A DNA stretch of 64,000 nt from the NCBI GenBank assembly GCA_017642935.1, contig JAEPOK010000001.1:1843192-1907191 (forward strand), read 5' to 3'. The notes beneath the pieces were generated by a model. That model had not been told where the DNA came from. It saw only the letters and a list, made by a program, of their open reading frames with translations, and did not search any database. Positions 17,591 to 26,732 of this stretch are shown piece by piece (the first letter of the stretch is position 1; every line of letters starts with the position of its first letter). Source of the DNA: Hyphomicrobiales bacterium (GTDB lineage Bacteria; Pseudomonadota; Alphaproteobacteria; Rhizobiales; MH13). Position numbers and translations under genes: made by a program.

Positions 17591-18541
17591 ATGAAGTCGC
17601 TTCTCGCGAAACTCGCCATTGCAACGGCCGTCATCGCCGCGCCGATGATGACCGCAACCACCGCGTCCGCCGAGGGCGAACGCTATGTGCTTGTCAGCCA
17701 CGCTCCTGATTCAGATAGCTGGTGGAACACCATCAAAAACGGCATCGCGCTTGCCGGCGAGCAGATGGGCGTTGAAGTCGAGTACCGCAATCCGCCAACC
17801 GGCGATATCGCCGACATGGCACGCATCATTGAACAGGCGGCTGCCTCGGGTCCCAATGGCATCATCACCACGCTTGCAGATTATGACGTGCTGCGTGGAC
17901 CGATTACCGACGCCGTCGATCAAGGCATCAACGTCATCATCATGAACACCGGCACGCCGGATCAGGCCCGCGAAGTGGGCGCCCTGATGTATGTGGGTCA
18001 GCCAGAGTATGATGCAGGTTTTGCCGCCGGTCAGCGCGCTGCTGGCGAAGGCGTGACAAGCTTCCTCTGTGTCAACCATGCGATCCAGCAGCCAACCGTC
18101 GGTGAACGTTGCCGTGGTTATGCCGATGGCCTGGGCGTTGATCTTGGCAACTCCATGATGGATTCCGGTACCGATCCGGCTGAAATCAAGAACAAGGTTC
18201 TGGCCTATCTCTCCGCCAACCCAGAAACCGATGGCATTCTGACCCTCGGCCCAGTGTCGGCCAACCCAACCATCCAGGCTCTGCAAGAAAATGGCATGGC
18301 TGGCGACATCCACTTCGGCACGTTCGATCTGGGCGATGAAATCGTTCAGGCGATCAAAGACGGGATCATCGAATGGGGCATCGATCAACAACCCTTCCTG
18401 CAGGCCTATCTGCCTGTCGTGGTTCTGGCCAACTATGATCGCTACGGCGTGCTGCCAGGCAACAACATCAACTCCGGCCCAGGCTTTGTGACAGCCGATG
18501 GCCTTGAATTGGTGGAAGAATTCGCTGGCGAATATCGCTAA
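17591..18541 (+). CDS. Periplasmic sugar-binding protein of ribose-type ABC importer (probable inositol)
   Basis: Exported solute-binding protein of 316 residues. A Sec signal peptide (MKSLLAKLAIATAVIAAP, cleavage near ASAEG) precedes a ribose/galactose-type type I binding fold. The open frame begins at 17498, but ATG 17591 has GGGAGGA a few bases upstream and gives a normal signal peptide. It is followed by a strong terminator (18558-18584) and then the permease and ATPase genes. That layout usually lets binding protein be made in excess. Cyclitol as ligand is inferred from the shared operator with iol genes. Confidence 0.9.
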   Translation: MKSLLAKLAIATAVIAAPMMTATTASAEGERYVLVSHAPDSDSWWNTIKNGIALAGEQMGVEVEYRNPPTGDIADMARIIEQAAASGPNGIITTLADYDVLRGPITDAVDQGINVIIMNTGTPDQAREVGALMYVGQPEYDAGFAAGQRAAGEGVTSFLCVNHAIQQPTVGERCRGYADGLGVDLGNSMMDSGTDPAEIKNKVLAYLSANPETDGILTLGPVSANPTIQALQENGMAGDIHFGTFDLGDEIVQAIKDGIIEWGIDQQPFLQAYLPVVVLANYDRYGVLPGNNINSGPGFVTADGLELVEEFAGEYR

Positions 18542-18557
18542 GCGGCCTCCCGGAAAA

Positions 18558-18584
18558 GGCGCCCCAATGCGGGGCGCCTTTTTT
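18558..18584 (+). terminator. Rho-independent terminator or attenuator after the binding-protein gene
   Basis: GGCGCCCC (18558-18565), a 5-base loop and GGGGCGCC (18571-18578) are followed by TTTTTT. It begins 17 bases after the stop codon. Being inside the transporter operon, it probably lowers expression of permease and ATPase relative to the binding protein. Confidence 0.88.
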
Positions 18585-18678
18585 CTTCCTGGGCCATTGA
18601 TGGCCAGTACATCGTGGGCGGCAGTCCCCTTTCTTGCTGACCGACCTTGAGACATCCAAGACAGACAGGTCACACACA

Positions 18679-19806
18679 ATGTCTGAGACAGCTTCAACCA
18701 CTCCCGCTGACAGCGACGAGCGCGTCAAAGAGATATCCCGCTTTCGGCAGGCTCTGATCCGTCCGGAACTGGGCGGCATCGTCGGCACCATCGCCGTCTT
18801 CACCTTTTTTCTGCTGTTCGCCTTTGACAGCGGCATGTTCGCCGCGCAGGGCGTCATCAACTGGTCGGTCGTCTCGGCTCAGTTCATGATCATCGCCGTG
18901 GGCGCTTGTCTTCTGATGATCGCTGGCGAATTCGATCTGTCCGTCGGTTCGATGATCGGCTTTGCCGGCATGATGACGGCGATCTTTTCGGTCACCATGG
19001 GCTGGCCCGTGTGGGCGGCGATCCTCATTACATTTGCCATGTGCCTAACTATCGGTGCGCTCAACGGCTTCATCGTCATTCGCACCGGCTTGCCGAGCTT
19101 CATTGTGACGCTCGCCTTCTTGTTCATTCTGCGCGGCTTCACGATCTTCCTGCCGCAAACGGTGGAAAACAAAACCATCATTGGCGGGATCCGCGAGGCT
19201 GCAGAAGGCGATTGGCTGGCCCCCATTTTTGGCGGCAAAGTTGGCGAGTGGTTCTTTGTGTGGATGGGCAACAATGGGCTGATCGATACCTTTGAACGCG
19301 GCACGCGCGAAGGTCAGCCTGTGGTCGACGGCATTCCGATGCTGGTCGTTTGGGCCATTGGCCTGGTGATCTTCGGCCATGTGCTTTTGACAAAGACACG
19401 CTTCGGCAATTGGATTTTTGCCGCTGGTGGCGATGCGGAATCGGCGCGCAATTCTGGTGTCCCGGTCAATCGCGTGAAAATTTTGATGTTCATGTTCACT
19501 GCCTTCTGCGCCACGGTTTTTGCCATGTGCCAGATCTTTGAATTCGGCTCAGCCGGTGCGGACCGCGGTCTGCTCAAAGAGTTCGAGGCCATCATTGCGG
19601 TGGTGATCGGCGGCGCACTGCTCACCGGCGGGTACGGCTCGGTGATCGGCGCTGCGCTCGGCGCGCTCATTTTCGGTGTCGTCCAGCAAGGGCTGTTCTT
19701 TGCCGGGGTTGAAAGCTCGCTGTTCCGGGTTTTCTTGGGCATCATTCTGCTCGGCGCGGTGGTTTTGAACACCTACATCCGACGCATGATCACGGGAGAA
19801 CGTTGA
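18679..19806 (+). CDS. Ribose-type ABC importer permease
   Basis: Integral membrane protein of 375 residues of the BPD_transp_2 (RbsC-like) family. It has many hydrophobic segments and the family landmark IAGEFDLSVGSMIGFAG, with INGxx-like GALNGFIVIRTGLPSFIVTLA after it. The frame is open to a TTG at 18634; the ATG at 18679 is preferred although its Shine-Dalgarno (AGGT) is weak. It is longer than RbsC because of an inserted segment around residues 175-215 (TVENKTIIGGIREAAEG onwards). It ends just before the ATPase gene. Confidence 0.9.
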   Translation: MSETASTTPADSDERVKEISRFRQALIRPELGGIVGTIAVFTFFLLFAFDSGMFAAQGVINWSVVSAQFMIIAVGACLLMIAGEFDLSVGSMIGFAGMMTAIFSVTMGWPVWAAILITFAMCLTIGALNGFIVIRTGLPSFIVTLAFLFILRGFTIFLPQTVENKTIIGGIREAAEGDWLAPIFGGKVGEWFFVWMGNNGLIDTFERGTREGQPVVDGIPMLVVWAIGLVIFGHVLLTKTRFGNWIFAAGGDAESARNSGVPVNRVKILMFMFTAFCATVFAMCQIFEFGSAGADRGLLKEFEAIIAVVIGGALLTGGYGSVIGAALGALIFGVVQQGLFFAGVESSLFRVFLGIILLGAVVLNTYIRRMITGER

Positions 19807-19807
19807 T

Positions 19808-20602
19808 ATGAACACCCGTACAACCCATGCACCCATCGTTCAGATGAAGAACATTGAGAAGCATTTCGGCTCGGTGATCGCGTTGGCCGGAGTCTCGGTG
19901 GATGTCTATCCCGGCGAGTGCCACTGCCTCTTGGGCGACAATGGCGCCGGCAAATCGACCTTCATCAAAACGATGTCCGGCGTGCATAAACCGACCAAAG
20001 GCGAGATCGAATTCGAAGGCAAACCGATGCACTTCGACGATCCACGTGACGCCATGGATGCGGGGATTGCAACGGTGCACCAACACCTTGCCATGATCCC
20101 GCTAATGTCGGTCAGCCGCAATTTCTTCATGGGCAATGAGCCGGTCAAGAAAATCCTCGGCTTCAACTTCTTTGACCGGGAAAAAGCCGACGCAATCACC
20201 ATGGAAGAGATGCGCAAAATGGGCATCAATCTGCGTGGTCCTGATCAAGCGGTTGGAACATTGTCGGGCGGCGAGCGCCAGACGGTGGCCATTTCGCGCG
20301 CGGTGCATTTCGGGGCGAAAGTGCTCATCCTCGATGAGCCAACCTCCGCGCTTGGTGTGCGCCAAACCTCCAACGTGCTGGCGACTATCGACAAGGTGCG
20401 CAAGCAGGATGTGGCCGTGGTGTTCATCACCCACAATGTGCGCCACGCGATGGCGGTGGGGGATCGGTTCACGGTGCTCAATCGCGGCCAAACGCTGGGC
20501 ACGGCACAGCGCGGTCAGATCACGCCAGAAGAGCTGCAAGACCTGATGGCGGGCGGCCAGGAACTGGCGACGCTGGAAGGCTCGCTGGGCGGCACCGTCT
20601 AG
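19808..20602 (+). CDS. ABC importer ATPase, single-domain
   Basis: Energy-coupling subunit of 264 residues. It has Walker A GDNGAGKST, signature LSGGERQ and Walker B VLILDEPTS, with the switch His in VFITHN. It has one nucleotide-binding domain, unlike the tandem ATPases of most ribose-type importers, so it would act as a homodimer. It starts one base after the permease stop. This completes the importer with the binding protein and permease. Confidence 0.92.
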   Translation: MNTRTTHAPIVQMKNIEKHFGSVIALAGVSVDVYPGECHCLLGDNGAGKSTFIKTMSGVHKPTKGEIEFEGKPMHFDDPRDAMDAGIATVHQHLAMIPLMSVSRNFFMGNEPVKKILGFNFFDREKADAITMEEMRKMGINLRGPDQAVGTLSGGERQTVAISRAVHFGAKVLILDEPTSALGVRQTSNVLATIDKVRKQDVAVVFITHNVRHAMAVGDRFTVLNRGQTLGTAQRGQITPEELQDLMAGGQELATLEGSLGGTV

Positions 20603-20613
20603 ACGGACAAGAC

Positions 20614-20650
20614 TTGTGGCGCCGGATTTGGAACCGGCGTCACGCCACAA
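20614..20650. terminator. Bulged hairpin between convergent ABC ATPase and DUF2848 genes
   Basis: TTGTGG pairs with CCACAA and CGCCGG with CCGGCG around ATTTGGAA, with a 5-base bulge. It starts 12 bases after the ATPase stop and covers the stop of the convergent DUF2848 gene. No T run follows, so its function as a bidirectional terminator is tentative. Confidence 0.4.
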
Positions 20651-21299
20651 CAGGCAGTGTGCTTACCGCATAGTCTGCACTGATTGAGCGCCCGGCCTGC
20701 GGGTCGCGAAGCTCCATTGAAAATTTGGCTGAAGGGCGCACGCCGCCGATGGCACCCAGCGTGCCACACAGCATGGCCTCGCCCTCGCCGAGCGGATGGC
20801 GTTCGAGCAGTTCCTCCAGCGGGCGAATGCCAGCCAGTGTTCCCTCCTGATAGGTTACCTGCCGACCGTTCTCCTCAATTGTGGAGGAAAGCTCCAGCGT
20901 GTCCAGTCGGTCTTTCACATCTGCATAGCGCCATAGCGCGCTGGCCACAGGCTTTCCGCATAGCTGTTTGGAATGAGCAATCGACGTGGTCTCAAATGCC
21001 CGGTCGGTGTGGTCGGACCCAAGACCCAGCCAAAGCTCTCCGTCGGCACGCAGTAGGAACGGTTCCACCTCACCGGAGCTTTCTGTGCCGATCACCGTCA
21101 CCTCTTCGGTTTGGCAGAGCAGGCTTGGTGAAAGCTGGTAGAACAAGGGCACCTGAGACGGAGGAGCAACGCCCAGTTCGGCAAGCTCATCAATATGGTG
21201 GCGGACTGCTGCCTCATCTCTTCCGGTGAAACCCGCCGTTGCCAAGGCTGTCGGCGCGACCGTGAGCGGGCCGGCGTCGGTTGAAAAATTCAGAGGCAT
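20640..21299 (-). CDS. DUF2848 family protein
   Basis: 219-residue protein of the DUF2848 family, recognised from the LLRADGELWLGLGSDHTDR and MLCGTLGAIGGVRPS regions. The core resembles fumarylacetoacetate-hydrolase-like folds, but no function is established. The open frame reaches 21884 inside the upstream permease gene; the ATG at 21299 has AGGA ahead and lies 8 bases after the DctM stop, so it is the real start. It closes a minus-strand operon with a TRAP importer and a DUF1445 protein, hinting that it acts on the imported acid. Confidence 0.82.
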   Translation of the reverse strand: MPLNFSTDAGPLTVAPTALATAGFTGRDEAAVRHHIDELAELGVAPPSQVPLFYQLSPSLLCQTEEVTVIGTESSGEVEPFLLRADGELWLGLGSDHTDRAFETTSIAHSKQLCGKPVASALWRYADVKDRLDTLELSSTIEENGRQVTYQEGTLAGIRPLEELLERHPLGEGEAMLCGTLGAIGGVRPSAKFSMELRDPQAGRSISADYAVSTLPVVA

Positions 21300-21307
21300 G
21301 GGTTTTC

Positions 21308-22588
21308 CTAGAGTCCGGAGGGCAGGAAGAGGGCGATCTGCGGGAACAGGATCAGCAAGCCCACCATCAACAGCATCACCAGCGCATAGGGGATGGCGCC
21401 GATCATTACATCGGTAAAAGAGCCGCTGCGCCGCGCGCCTTGCACAACAAAGAGGTTCAACCCCACTGGTGGCGTGATGAGCGCCATCTCTACCAGGATG
21501 ATCATCAAGATGCCGAACCAGATTTTGTCGTATCCGAGCCCAACCACGATGGGCACGATGATGGGAATGGTGGCGACCATCAGCGACAGGGTTTCGATGA
21601 AGAACCCCAAAATGATGTACATGAGGATGATGACGAAGAGGGTCATCAATGGGGTCAAACCGAGACCCGTCATCAAGTCCTGAAGGGCGCGCCCAAGCCC
21701 AGCCGATGACAGCGCAAAATTCAACACATAGGCGCCGATCACCACCAGCATGATCATCGCGGTGATGCGAACTGCGCCGCGCAAACTGTCCACCAGCATG
21801 CGCACCGATAGGCCCTTGTTGACGGCGGCAATCAGCAGCGCGATGGCAACGCCAATGGCAGCCGCTTCGGTGGGCGTTGCCCAACCGGTGTAGATGGACC
21901 CGACAATCGCGCCAAACAGGAACAGGATCGGCAGCAGGTCAGATAAGCCCGCCATGCGTTCACCCCAACTGGAGGATCGCGATGGTCCGCCCAGTGAAGG
22001 TTTGATGGTGCAGAGTATGGCGGTGATCGCCATGAACATCAGCGCCAGCAGAAGGCCAGGGACTAAGCCTGCAAGAAACAGTTGCGGGATCGAGCTTTCG
22101 GTCAAAAACCCATAAACGATGAGGTTGATCGAGGGCGGGATCATGATGCCCAGCGTGCCACCGGCGGCGATGGCACCAGAGAAGAGCCGTGGATTGTAAT
22201 TGAGTTGTTCGGCCTGAGGCATGGCAACGGTGGCCACGGTTGCGGCTGTCGCCACAGACGACCCTGATGTCGCGGAGAACAGCGTGGCGGTGCCAATGTT
22301 GGCGTGTATTAAGCCGCCAGGTAGCCACGACACCCAGCGATCAAGCGCGGTGTAGGTGCGCTCGGCCACTCCGCTGCGCACCAGAATTTCGCCAAGCAGC
22401 ACAAAGAAGGGAATTGCGATCAGCGTGGCACTGTTGGACGAGGACCAGACGACCTGGCCAAGGCCGCGCATGAGGGGGAAAGGGCTGAAGAACGCATCAA
22501 TGCCGAACGCCAGCACGAACAAAACAATGCCGACGGGGATGGACGCTGCCAGCAAGCCAAGCAAACCAAAGGCGATGTAGGCGATCAT
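21308..22588 (-). CDS. dctM: TRAP importer large permease subunit
   Basis: DctM-type 12-helix permease of 426 residues. Family landmarks are PFFVLLGEILVRSG near the N-terminus, GTLGIMIPPSINLIVYG in the first half, and ALITPPVGLNLFVVQG in the second half. It overlaps the small subunit gene by 4 bases. With DctP and DctQ it forms a secondary importer driven by the sodium or proton gradient. Substrate not known; carboxylates are usual. Confidence 0.94.
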   Translation of the reverse strand: MIAYIAFGLLGLLAASIPVGIVLFVLAFGIDAFFSPFPLMRGLGQVVWSSSNSATLIAIPFFVLLGEILVRSGVAERTYTALDRWVSWLPGGLIHANIGTATLFSATSGSSVATAATVATVAMPQAEQLNYNPRLFSGAIAAGGTLGIMIPPSINLIVYGFLTESSIPQLFLAGLVPGLLLALMFMAITAILCTIKPSLGGPSRSSSWGERMAGLSDLLPILFLFGAIVGSIYTGWATPTEAAAIGVAIALLIAAVNKGLSVRMLVDSLRGAVRITAMIMLVVIGAYVLNFALSSAGLGRALQDLMTGLGLTPLMTLFVIILMYIILGFFIETLSLMVATIPIIVPIVVGLGYDKIWFGILMIILVEMALITPPVGLNLFVVQGARRSGSFTDVMIGAIPYALVMLLMVGLLILFPQIALFLPSGL

Positions 22589-23151
22589 AGCTCTGCCCCC
22601 ACGCCACCGGCGGCTTCAGCTTGCTTCAGCCTGCCACGTGCGGTGTTCCACAGGAGTGCGAGCGCCAGAACAGAGGCCGAGAAAGCGAACCAGGCCCAGC
22701 CGGACCACCAGATGGCCTGCGGAATCCAGAGCGGCGTTTCCAGTGGTGTGTTGGCGGTGGAGCCAAGGCGGAGAGAACGGGCAAGCACCGGCCAGCCCTG
22801 ATAGGCGACATAAAGCGCAGTGGCTGCCAGCGTCCAAAGCGCCAAGCAGTCCATCAGTGCGCGGCCGAGCGGGCGAAGTTTCACGCGCACAAGGTCGATA
22901 CGCACATGAGCAAGCTTGGTGAGTGCGTAGGCCATGGCCCAACTGGTGACACCAGCCATGACATAGCCGGAGATTTCATCTGTGCCGCCGAACGAAGCGT
23001 CGAAGCGGCGCAAGATGATATCGGCCAAAATGTACCCAGCGGTCAAAAGAAGAGCGAGCCCCGCCGCAAGAGCGAAAACATCGTTGATGTGGCGGAGGCT
23101 CAAAACAGCCCGGTCAATCAGGTGATCCATGAGAGGGGACTCAGCGGTCAT
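22585..23151 (-). CDS. dctQ: TRAP importer small permease subunit
   Basis: DctQ-type four-helix membrane protein of 188 residues. Hydrophobic segments are seen at about residues 25-48, 60-80, 95-118 and 140-165, with the usual GTDEISGYVMAGVTSWAMAY-like second region. It lies between the binding protein (39-base gap) and the large subunit (ATGA overlap). Sequence conservation is low in this family, so the call depends partly on position. Confidence 0.88.
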   Translation of the reverse strand: MTAESPLMDHLIDRAVLSLRHINDVFALAAGLALLLTAGYILADIILRRFDASFGGTDEISGYVMAGVTSWAMAYALTKLAHVRIDLVRVKLRPLGRALMDCLALWTLAATALYVAYQGWPVLARSLRLGSTANTPLETPLWIPQAIWWSGWAWFAFSASVLALALLWNTARGRLKQAEAAGGVGAEL

Positions 23152-23190
23152 TGGTTGGGTCCGGGCTGTTTGTTGGTTAGGGTCGGAACT

Positions 23191-24240
23191 CTAGTTCAGT
23201 GGAATGGACACACCGGTTGCTTCGCCAACGCTGGCGTTCCAGCGTTGTGCCCAATCATCGCCGGCACGTTCAGCCCAATCGGGAAGAACCTCGGTGACCA
23301 GAATATCGCGGGCGCGGGCCACATCTTCCTCGCTGGCCTCAACCAGCGCCAAGTCGCGGGCATCGCCAAGGGTGCATTCCGATGTGCCGGTAAGGCAGGC
23401 AATGTCCATGGCAAGACCATCCTGGGCCACCTCCCAGGCTGGATCTTCAAACTGCTCTTTGATGGCGGATTCCAGCGTTGCCTGATCCTCTGCGGACAGG
23501 CCGTTCCACGTGTCCATGTTGATGGCTGTGACCACTGGATCCCAGCCGCCAAGGGGGATCGCCAACAGGTGGGTGGAGACTTCCCACCAACCAGCATTGT
23601 AGCCCGAACCTGCGCCCGTGATCGCGCAATCGACGACGCCGCGTTGCAGCGCGCCAGGCACCTCGCCGAAGCCGAGTGTGATGCCTTCAGCGCCGAGCGC
23701 TTCCAGGAAAAGCGCGGTCATGCGGCCAGAAGCGCGGATTTTCTTGCCTTCAAGATCGGCCAGGCTTGCAACATCCGCGTTGCAGAACACGACCTGCGGT
23801 GGGTAAGGCGCGATGGCGAGCACATGGGCGTTGAAGGTGTCAGCGTAAATGTCAGCAACCATTGGGCGAGCCGCATCCACCATGGTGCGGGCTGAGGCCG
23901 CATCGGTAGCAATGAGAGGCACATCCAGACCTTCCAGTTCCGGGGCATCGGACACGGCGTAATCGGCCACAGTCATACCAACATCAAAGACGCCATCCCC
24001 GAGCATGCGGAACACATCACCGCCACCGATACCCATCTGGTCATGGGTGGTGAGCGCGGAGGACAGGCTGCCTTGGCTGACTTCACTCAAAACGTCGTTC
24101 CAAAACGGCGCTTCGAACTGACGGTGAAGCGGCAGTCCACTCCACGAGCCGACAACGGCCAACTCTTCGGAGATTGCCGGGGCGGCCAATAGCGTTGCGC
24201 CGAGCGTGGTGGAAAGGGTGAGGATCAGAGTGCGTTTCAT
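23191..24240 (-). CDS. dctP: TRAP importer periplasmic binding protein
   Basis: 349-residue exported binding protein. An N-terminal signal peptide (MKRTLILTLSTTLGATLLAA, cleavage near AISEE) is followed by the DctP fold. The conserved ligand-carboxylate Arg is in GKKIRASGRMT, and GALQRGVVDCAITG is the usual hinge motif. It is the second gene of the operon after the DUF1445 gene. Organic acids are typical ligands; the two associated enzymes would process what is brought in. Confidence 0.92.
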   Translation of the reverse strand: MKRTLILTLSTTLGATLLAAPAISEELAVVGSWSGLPLHRQFEAPFWNDVLSEVSQGSLSSALTTHDQMGIGGGDVFRMLGDGVFDVGMTVADYAVSDAPELEGLDVPLIATDAASARTMVDAARPMVADIYADTFNAHVLAIAPYPPQVVFCNADVASLADLEGKKIRASGRMTALFLEALGAEGITLGFGEVPGALQRGVVDCAITGAGSGYNAGWWEVSTHLLAIPLGGWDPVVTAINMDTWNGLSAEDQATLESAIKEQFEDPAWEVAQDGLAMDIACLTGTSECTLGDARDLALVEASEEDVARARDILVTEVLPDWAERAGDDWAQRWNASVGEATGVSIPLN

Positions 24241-24288
24241 CGAAAGTCTCTCCTGTTTGCATTGTTTTTTGTAGTTTTGTGATCGGTG

Positions 24289-25131
24289 TCAGGCCCCATC
24301 GAAGGTTCCACCAATGGCACCGTGGAACTCATCGAGATCGGTGATCAGCATGGAGCCCGGCGCGTGGGTCACGCAGATGGCGGGCTTGGCGTTGGTGATG
24401 GCAACTTGCGGCGTCACCCCGCAGGCCCAAAACACGGGCACCTCTTCCGGAAGAACGTCCAGCTGGTCGCCCCAGTTGGGGAGGTTAAGGTCGGCGATAC
24501 CAAGCTCTTTGGGATCGCCAATGTGAATGGGCGCGCCATGGGCAAGGGGATAGCGCGCGGAAATGGTTATGGCGCGGTCCACGTCAGGCTCAGCGATCGG
24601 GCGCATAGAGGCGACCATCGCGCCATGGAACACGCCGCTTGGCACTGTCTGGCGATTGGTTATGAACATCGGCACAGTGCGGTCCTGCTCCACATGACGC
24701 ATCGCGATACCCGCTTCCATCAAAGCCCGTTCAAAGGTGAAAGAGCAGCCGATGGCGAAAGCCACCCAGTCATCTTGCCAGAGCGTGTTCAGGTCCGTAA
24801 CCGACGCGTCGAGCACGCCGTTGCGGTAGACATTGTATAGCGGCACATCGGTGCGTAGATCGATATCAGCACCCAGCGAAGGGATCGTCTGGTCACCAGG
24901 CTTGGTCATGCCGACCAAGGGGCAGGCCTGCGAGTTGGCCGCGCAGTAGCCTTCAAAAGCTTCGGCGTCAGATTGGGGTAAAATGACCAAGTTGCATTGC
25001 AAATGCCCAGCGCCCAAACCCGCTGTATGGCGCGTGTAGGCACCTTGGCGGATCACCTCACGCACCGTCTGCAACGGCTCACCTTTCAAGGCGGCATGGC
25101 TGATTGATGATGGGGTAGGCGCTTGCAGCAA
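24289..25131 (-). CDS. DUF1445 / D-glutamate cyclase-like putative hydro-lyase
   Basis: 280-residue protein of the DUF1445 family (YcsI-like, annotated as putative hydro-lyase; a mammalian relative acts on D-glutamate and 5-oxoproline). Characteristic stretches are TRHTAGLGAGHLQCNLVILP, FAIGCSFTFE and FWACGVTPQ with THAPGSMLITDL at the C-terminus. It is the first gene of the TRAP operon, so its product likely acts on the imported compound. Whether that is a D-amino acid derivative or lactam is not visible from sequence. Confidence 0.85.
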   Translation of the reverse strand: MLQAPTPSSISHAALKGEPLQTVREVIRQGAYTRHTAGLGAGHLQCNLVILPQSDAEAFEGYCAANSQACPLVGMTKPGDQTIPSLGADIDLRTDVPLYNVYRNGVLDASVTDLNTLWQDDWVAFAIGCSFTFERALMEAGIAMRHVEQDRTVPMFITNRQTVPSGVFHGAMVASMRPIAEPDVDRAITISARYPLAHGAPIHIGDPKELGIADLNLPNWGDQLDVLPEEVPVFWACGVTPQVAITNAKPAICVTHAPGSMLITDLDEFHGAIGGTFDGA

Positions 25132-25189
25132 AGGGGCTTCCTCTTCGTGTGCATGAAGAGTGTCCGCTTGGGTGCGATAACGTCAAATC

Positions 25190-25227
25190 GTGATTATTTG
25201 TAGGTATCGATAAATTATTATTATCAC
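25190..25227. promoter_or_regulatory. Dyad upstream of the DUF1445-TRAP operon
   Basis: GTGATTAT (25190-25197) and ATTATCAC (25220-25227) form a dyad with one mismatch in an AT-rich stretch of about 40 bases. It lies about 60-95 bases ahead of the DUF1445 start and overlaps the LysR stop codon. Such a spaced dyad could be a regulator site or the operon promoter. No direct proof. Confidence 0.3.
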
Positions 25228-26090
25228 TTAGAGGCGACGTCGCGCGCGATCAAAGCCGCCTGGGCCGCCACGCGATCAACCGGTTCGGCAAGGTAAGAGG
25301 CGGTGAAGCGAAGCGGATTGACCGACCAGCCCGGATCAAACGGCTGGAGATCACCGCGGGCGATGCGCGCTTGGGCCAGACGGATGGGCAGAACCCCAAC
25401 ACCAAGCCCGGCGGTCACCATCTCAAAACAGGCGGACAACGAACTGGAGGGAAACAAGCGCACCGACGGGCCAAAGCGATCCACCAGGGCGGCATGTACT
25501 TCGCGATAAGGCCGCGTGTTGCGGGCATAGGTGATGACTGCCACGGTGCTGAGGTCGGGCGTGCCATCGCGGCAAAGATCGGGTGCTGAAAACCACCCCA
25601 GCTCAAACGAGGGCAGCTCGATATTTTCAATGCTGTATTCCGAGATTGGCCCCATCAGCAGCGCAAGGTCGATGGAGCGGTCGAGCAGTTGGTCACGCAG
25701 ATTGACGGAGATATCCACCGACACCTCAATCGTCAGCGCATCGTAGCGCGCCTGCACTGCTGAGACCAAAGCGGGCAACCAGGCCTGGGCGATGGTTTCT
25801 GCCGCGCCGATACGCAGCTGACCGGTGAGTTTATCGCGCGGGGTGATCTCGGCGCGCACACGGCCCACAAGGTCCATCATCTGCCGAGCGTAGGGCGCAA
25901 AGTCGGCTCCAGATTTGGTCAGCACCAGCCCCTTGGCGCGGCGCTCAAACAGCGGTGCGCCCAAGCTTTCTTCCAGCGCTGCTAGGCGGGCCGACAAAGC
26001 TGGCTGGGTGATGTGCAACTGCTGAGCAGCGGCGCGCACCGATCCGTAGCGCACGATGAAGAGAAAGGTCTTGATCTGATCGAGCGTCAC
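25224..26090 (-). CDS. LysR-family transcriptional regulator
   Basis: 288-residue regulator with the LysR N-terminal helix-turn-helix (VRAAAQQLHITQPALSARLAALEESLG) and a C-terminal substrate-sensing domain. It is read in the same direction as the TRAP operon and ends about 90 bases before it, so it probably controls that operon. Its own start region faces mobA, with 78 bases between them. The inducer is not known. Confidence 0.92.
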   Translation of the reverse strand: MTLDQIKTFLFIVRYGSVRAAAQQLHITQPALSARLAALEESLGAPLFERRAKGLVLTKSGADFAPYARQMMDLVGRVRAEITPRDKLTGQLRIGAAETIAQAWLPALVSAVQARYDALTIEVSVDISVNLRDQLLDRSIDLALLMGPISEYSIENIELPSFELGWFSAPDLCRDGTPDLSTVAVITYARNTRPYREVHAALVDRFGPSVRLFPSSSLSACFEMVTAGLGVGVLPIRLAQARIARGDLQPFDPGWSVNPLRFTASYLAEPVDRVAAQAALIARDVASK

Positions 26091-26168
26091 GGGGCGATCT
26101 GCTGCTCTGGCGGCTGGGAGTTTGCTATAGCACTTCGCGCGTCAGGCAAAAGCGGTTATGCCAATGCC

Positions 26169-26732
26169 ATGCGTATTGCAGCCATCCTAACCGGCGGGAA
26201 AAGCCGCCGTATGGGCGAAGACAAAGCTCTGCTTGATCTGGGCGGTGAGCGGCTGGTGGATCGCGTTATTGCGCGGCTCGCGCCACAAGTCGATCGGGTC
26301 TGTTTGGTCGGGCCTATCGATTATGGTACCGGCCTTGCCACCGTGGCTGACGATCCAAACTTTCAAGGTCCGTTGGCTGGCATTTTTGGGATGCTGGCCT
26401 GGATGCAGGAGCATCACGCCGAGGCGGATGCTTTTCTCACGGCGCCAGTGGACACACCGCATTGTCCAAACGATCTCTACGAGAAGCTGACAGAGATGCC
26501 CGGCAGCGCCATGGCTGCGGATGCCAAGCGTATTCATCCAACCTTCGCGCATTGGCATGTGTCCGAGCTGGTCAAAGCGCGTGAAGGCGTAGATGCATCA
26601 GGATCACTGCACAGCTTGGCTGAGGCGGTGGGCGCGTGGCCGGTCGCATGGCCCTCGGGCGCGCCATTCCTGAACCTTAACACGCCTGAAGAGGCTCAAT
26701 CCTTCTTAGCGTCAGAGGAAGCCGCCGGTTAG
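26169..26732 (+). CDS. mobA: Molybdenum cofactor guanylyltransferase
   Basis: Attaches GMP to molybdopterin, giving the MGD cofactor of DMSO reductase-family enzymes. 187 residues, with the nucleotidyltransferase motif LTGGKSRRMGEDKALLDLGG at the start, FQGPLAGIFGML and the metal-binding APVDTP. The frame is open to 26013, but that part overlaps the divergent LysR gene; the ATG at 26169 starts the protein just before the GG motif. The 3' end overlaps the convergent RuBisCO-like gene by 4 bases. Confidence 0.9.
   Translation: MRIAAILTGGKSRRMGEDKALLDLGGERLVDRVIARLAPQVDRVCLVGPIDYGTGLATVADDPNFQGPLAGIFGMLAWMQEHHAEADAFLTAPVDTPHCPNDLYEKLTEMPGSAMAADAKRIHPTFAHWHVSELVKAREGVDASGSLHSLAEAVGAWPVAWPSGAPFLNLNTPEEAQSFLASEEAAG

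Noticed and set aside
17711-18697. Minus-strand open frame of 328 codons over the binding-protein gene
   Set aside because: Antisense to a gene with signal peptide and binding-protein fold, and it crosses a strong terminator.
21300-21884. N-terminal extension of the DUF2848 frame into dctM
   Set aside because: The extension lies out of frame inside dctM, and ATG 21299 has a ribosome site and correct spacing.
22621-23895. Plus-strand open frame of 424 codons over the TRAP genes
   Set aside because: Crosses two real minus-strand genes and their gap; no recognisable family.
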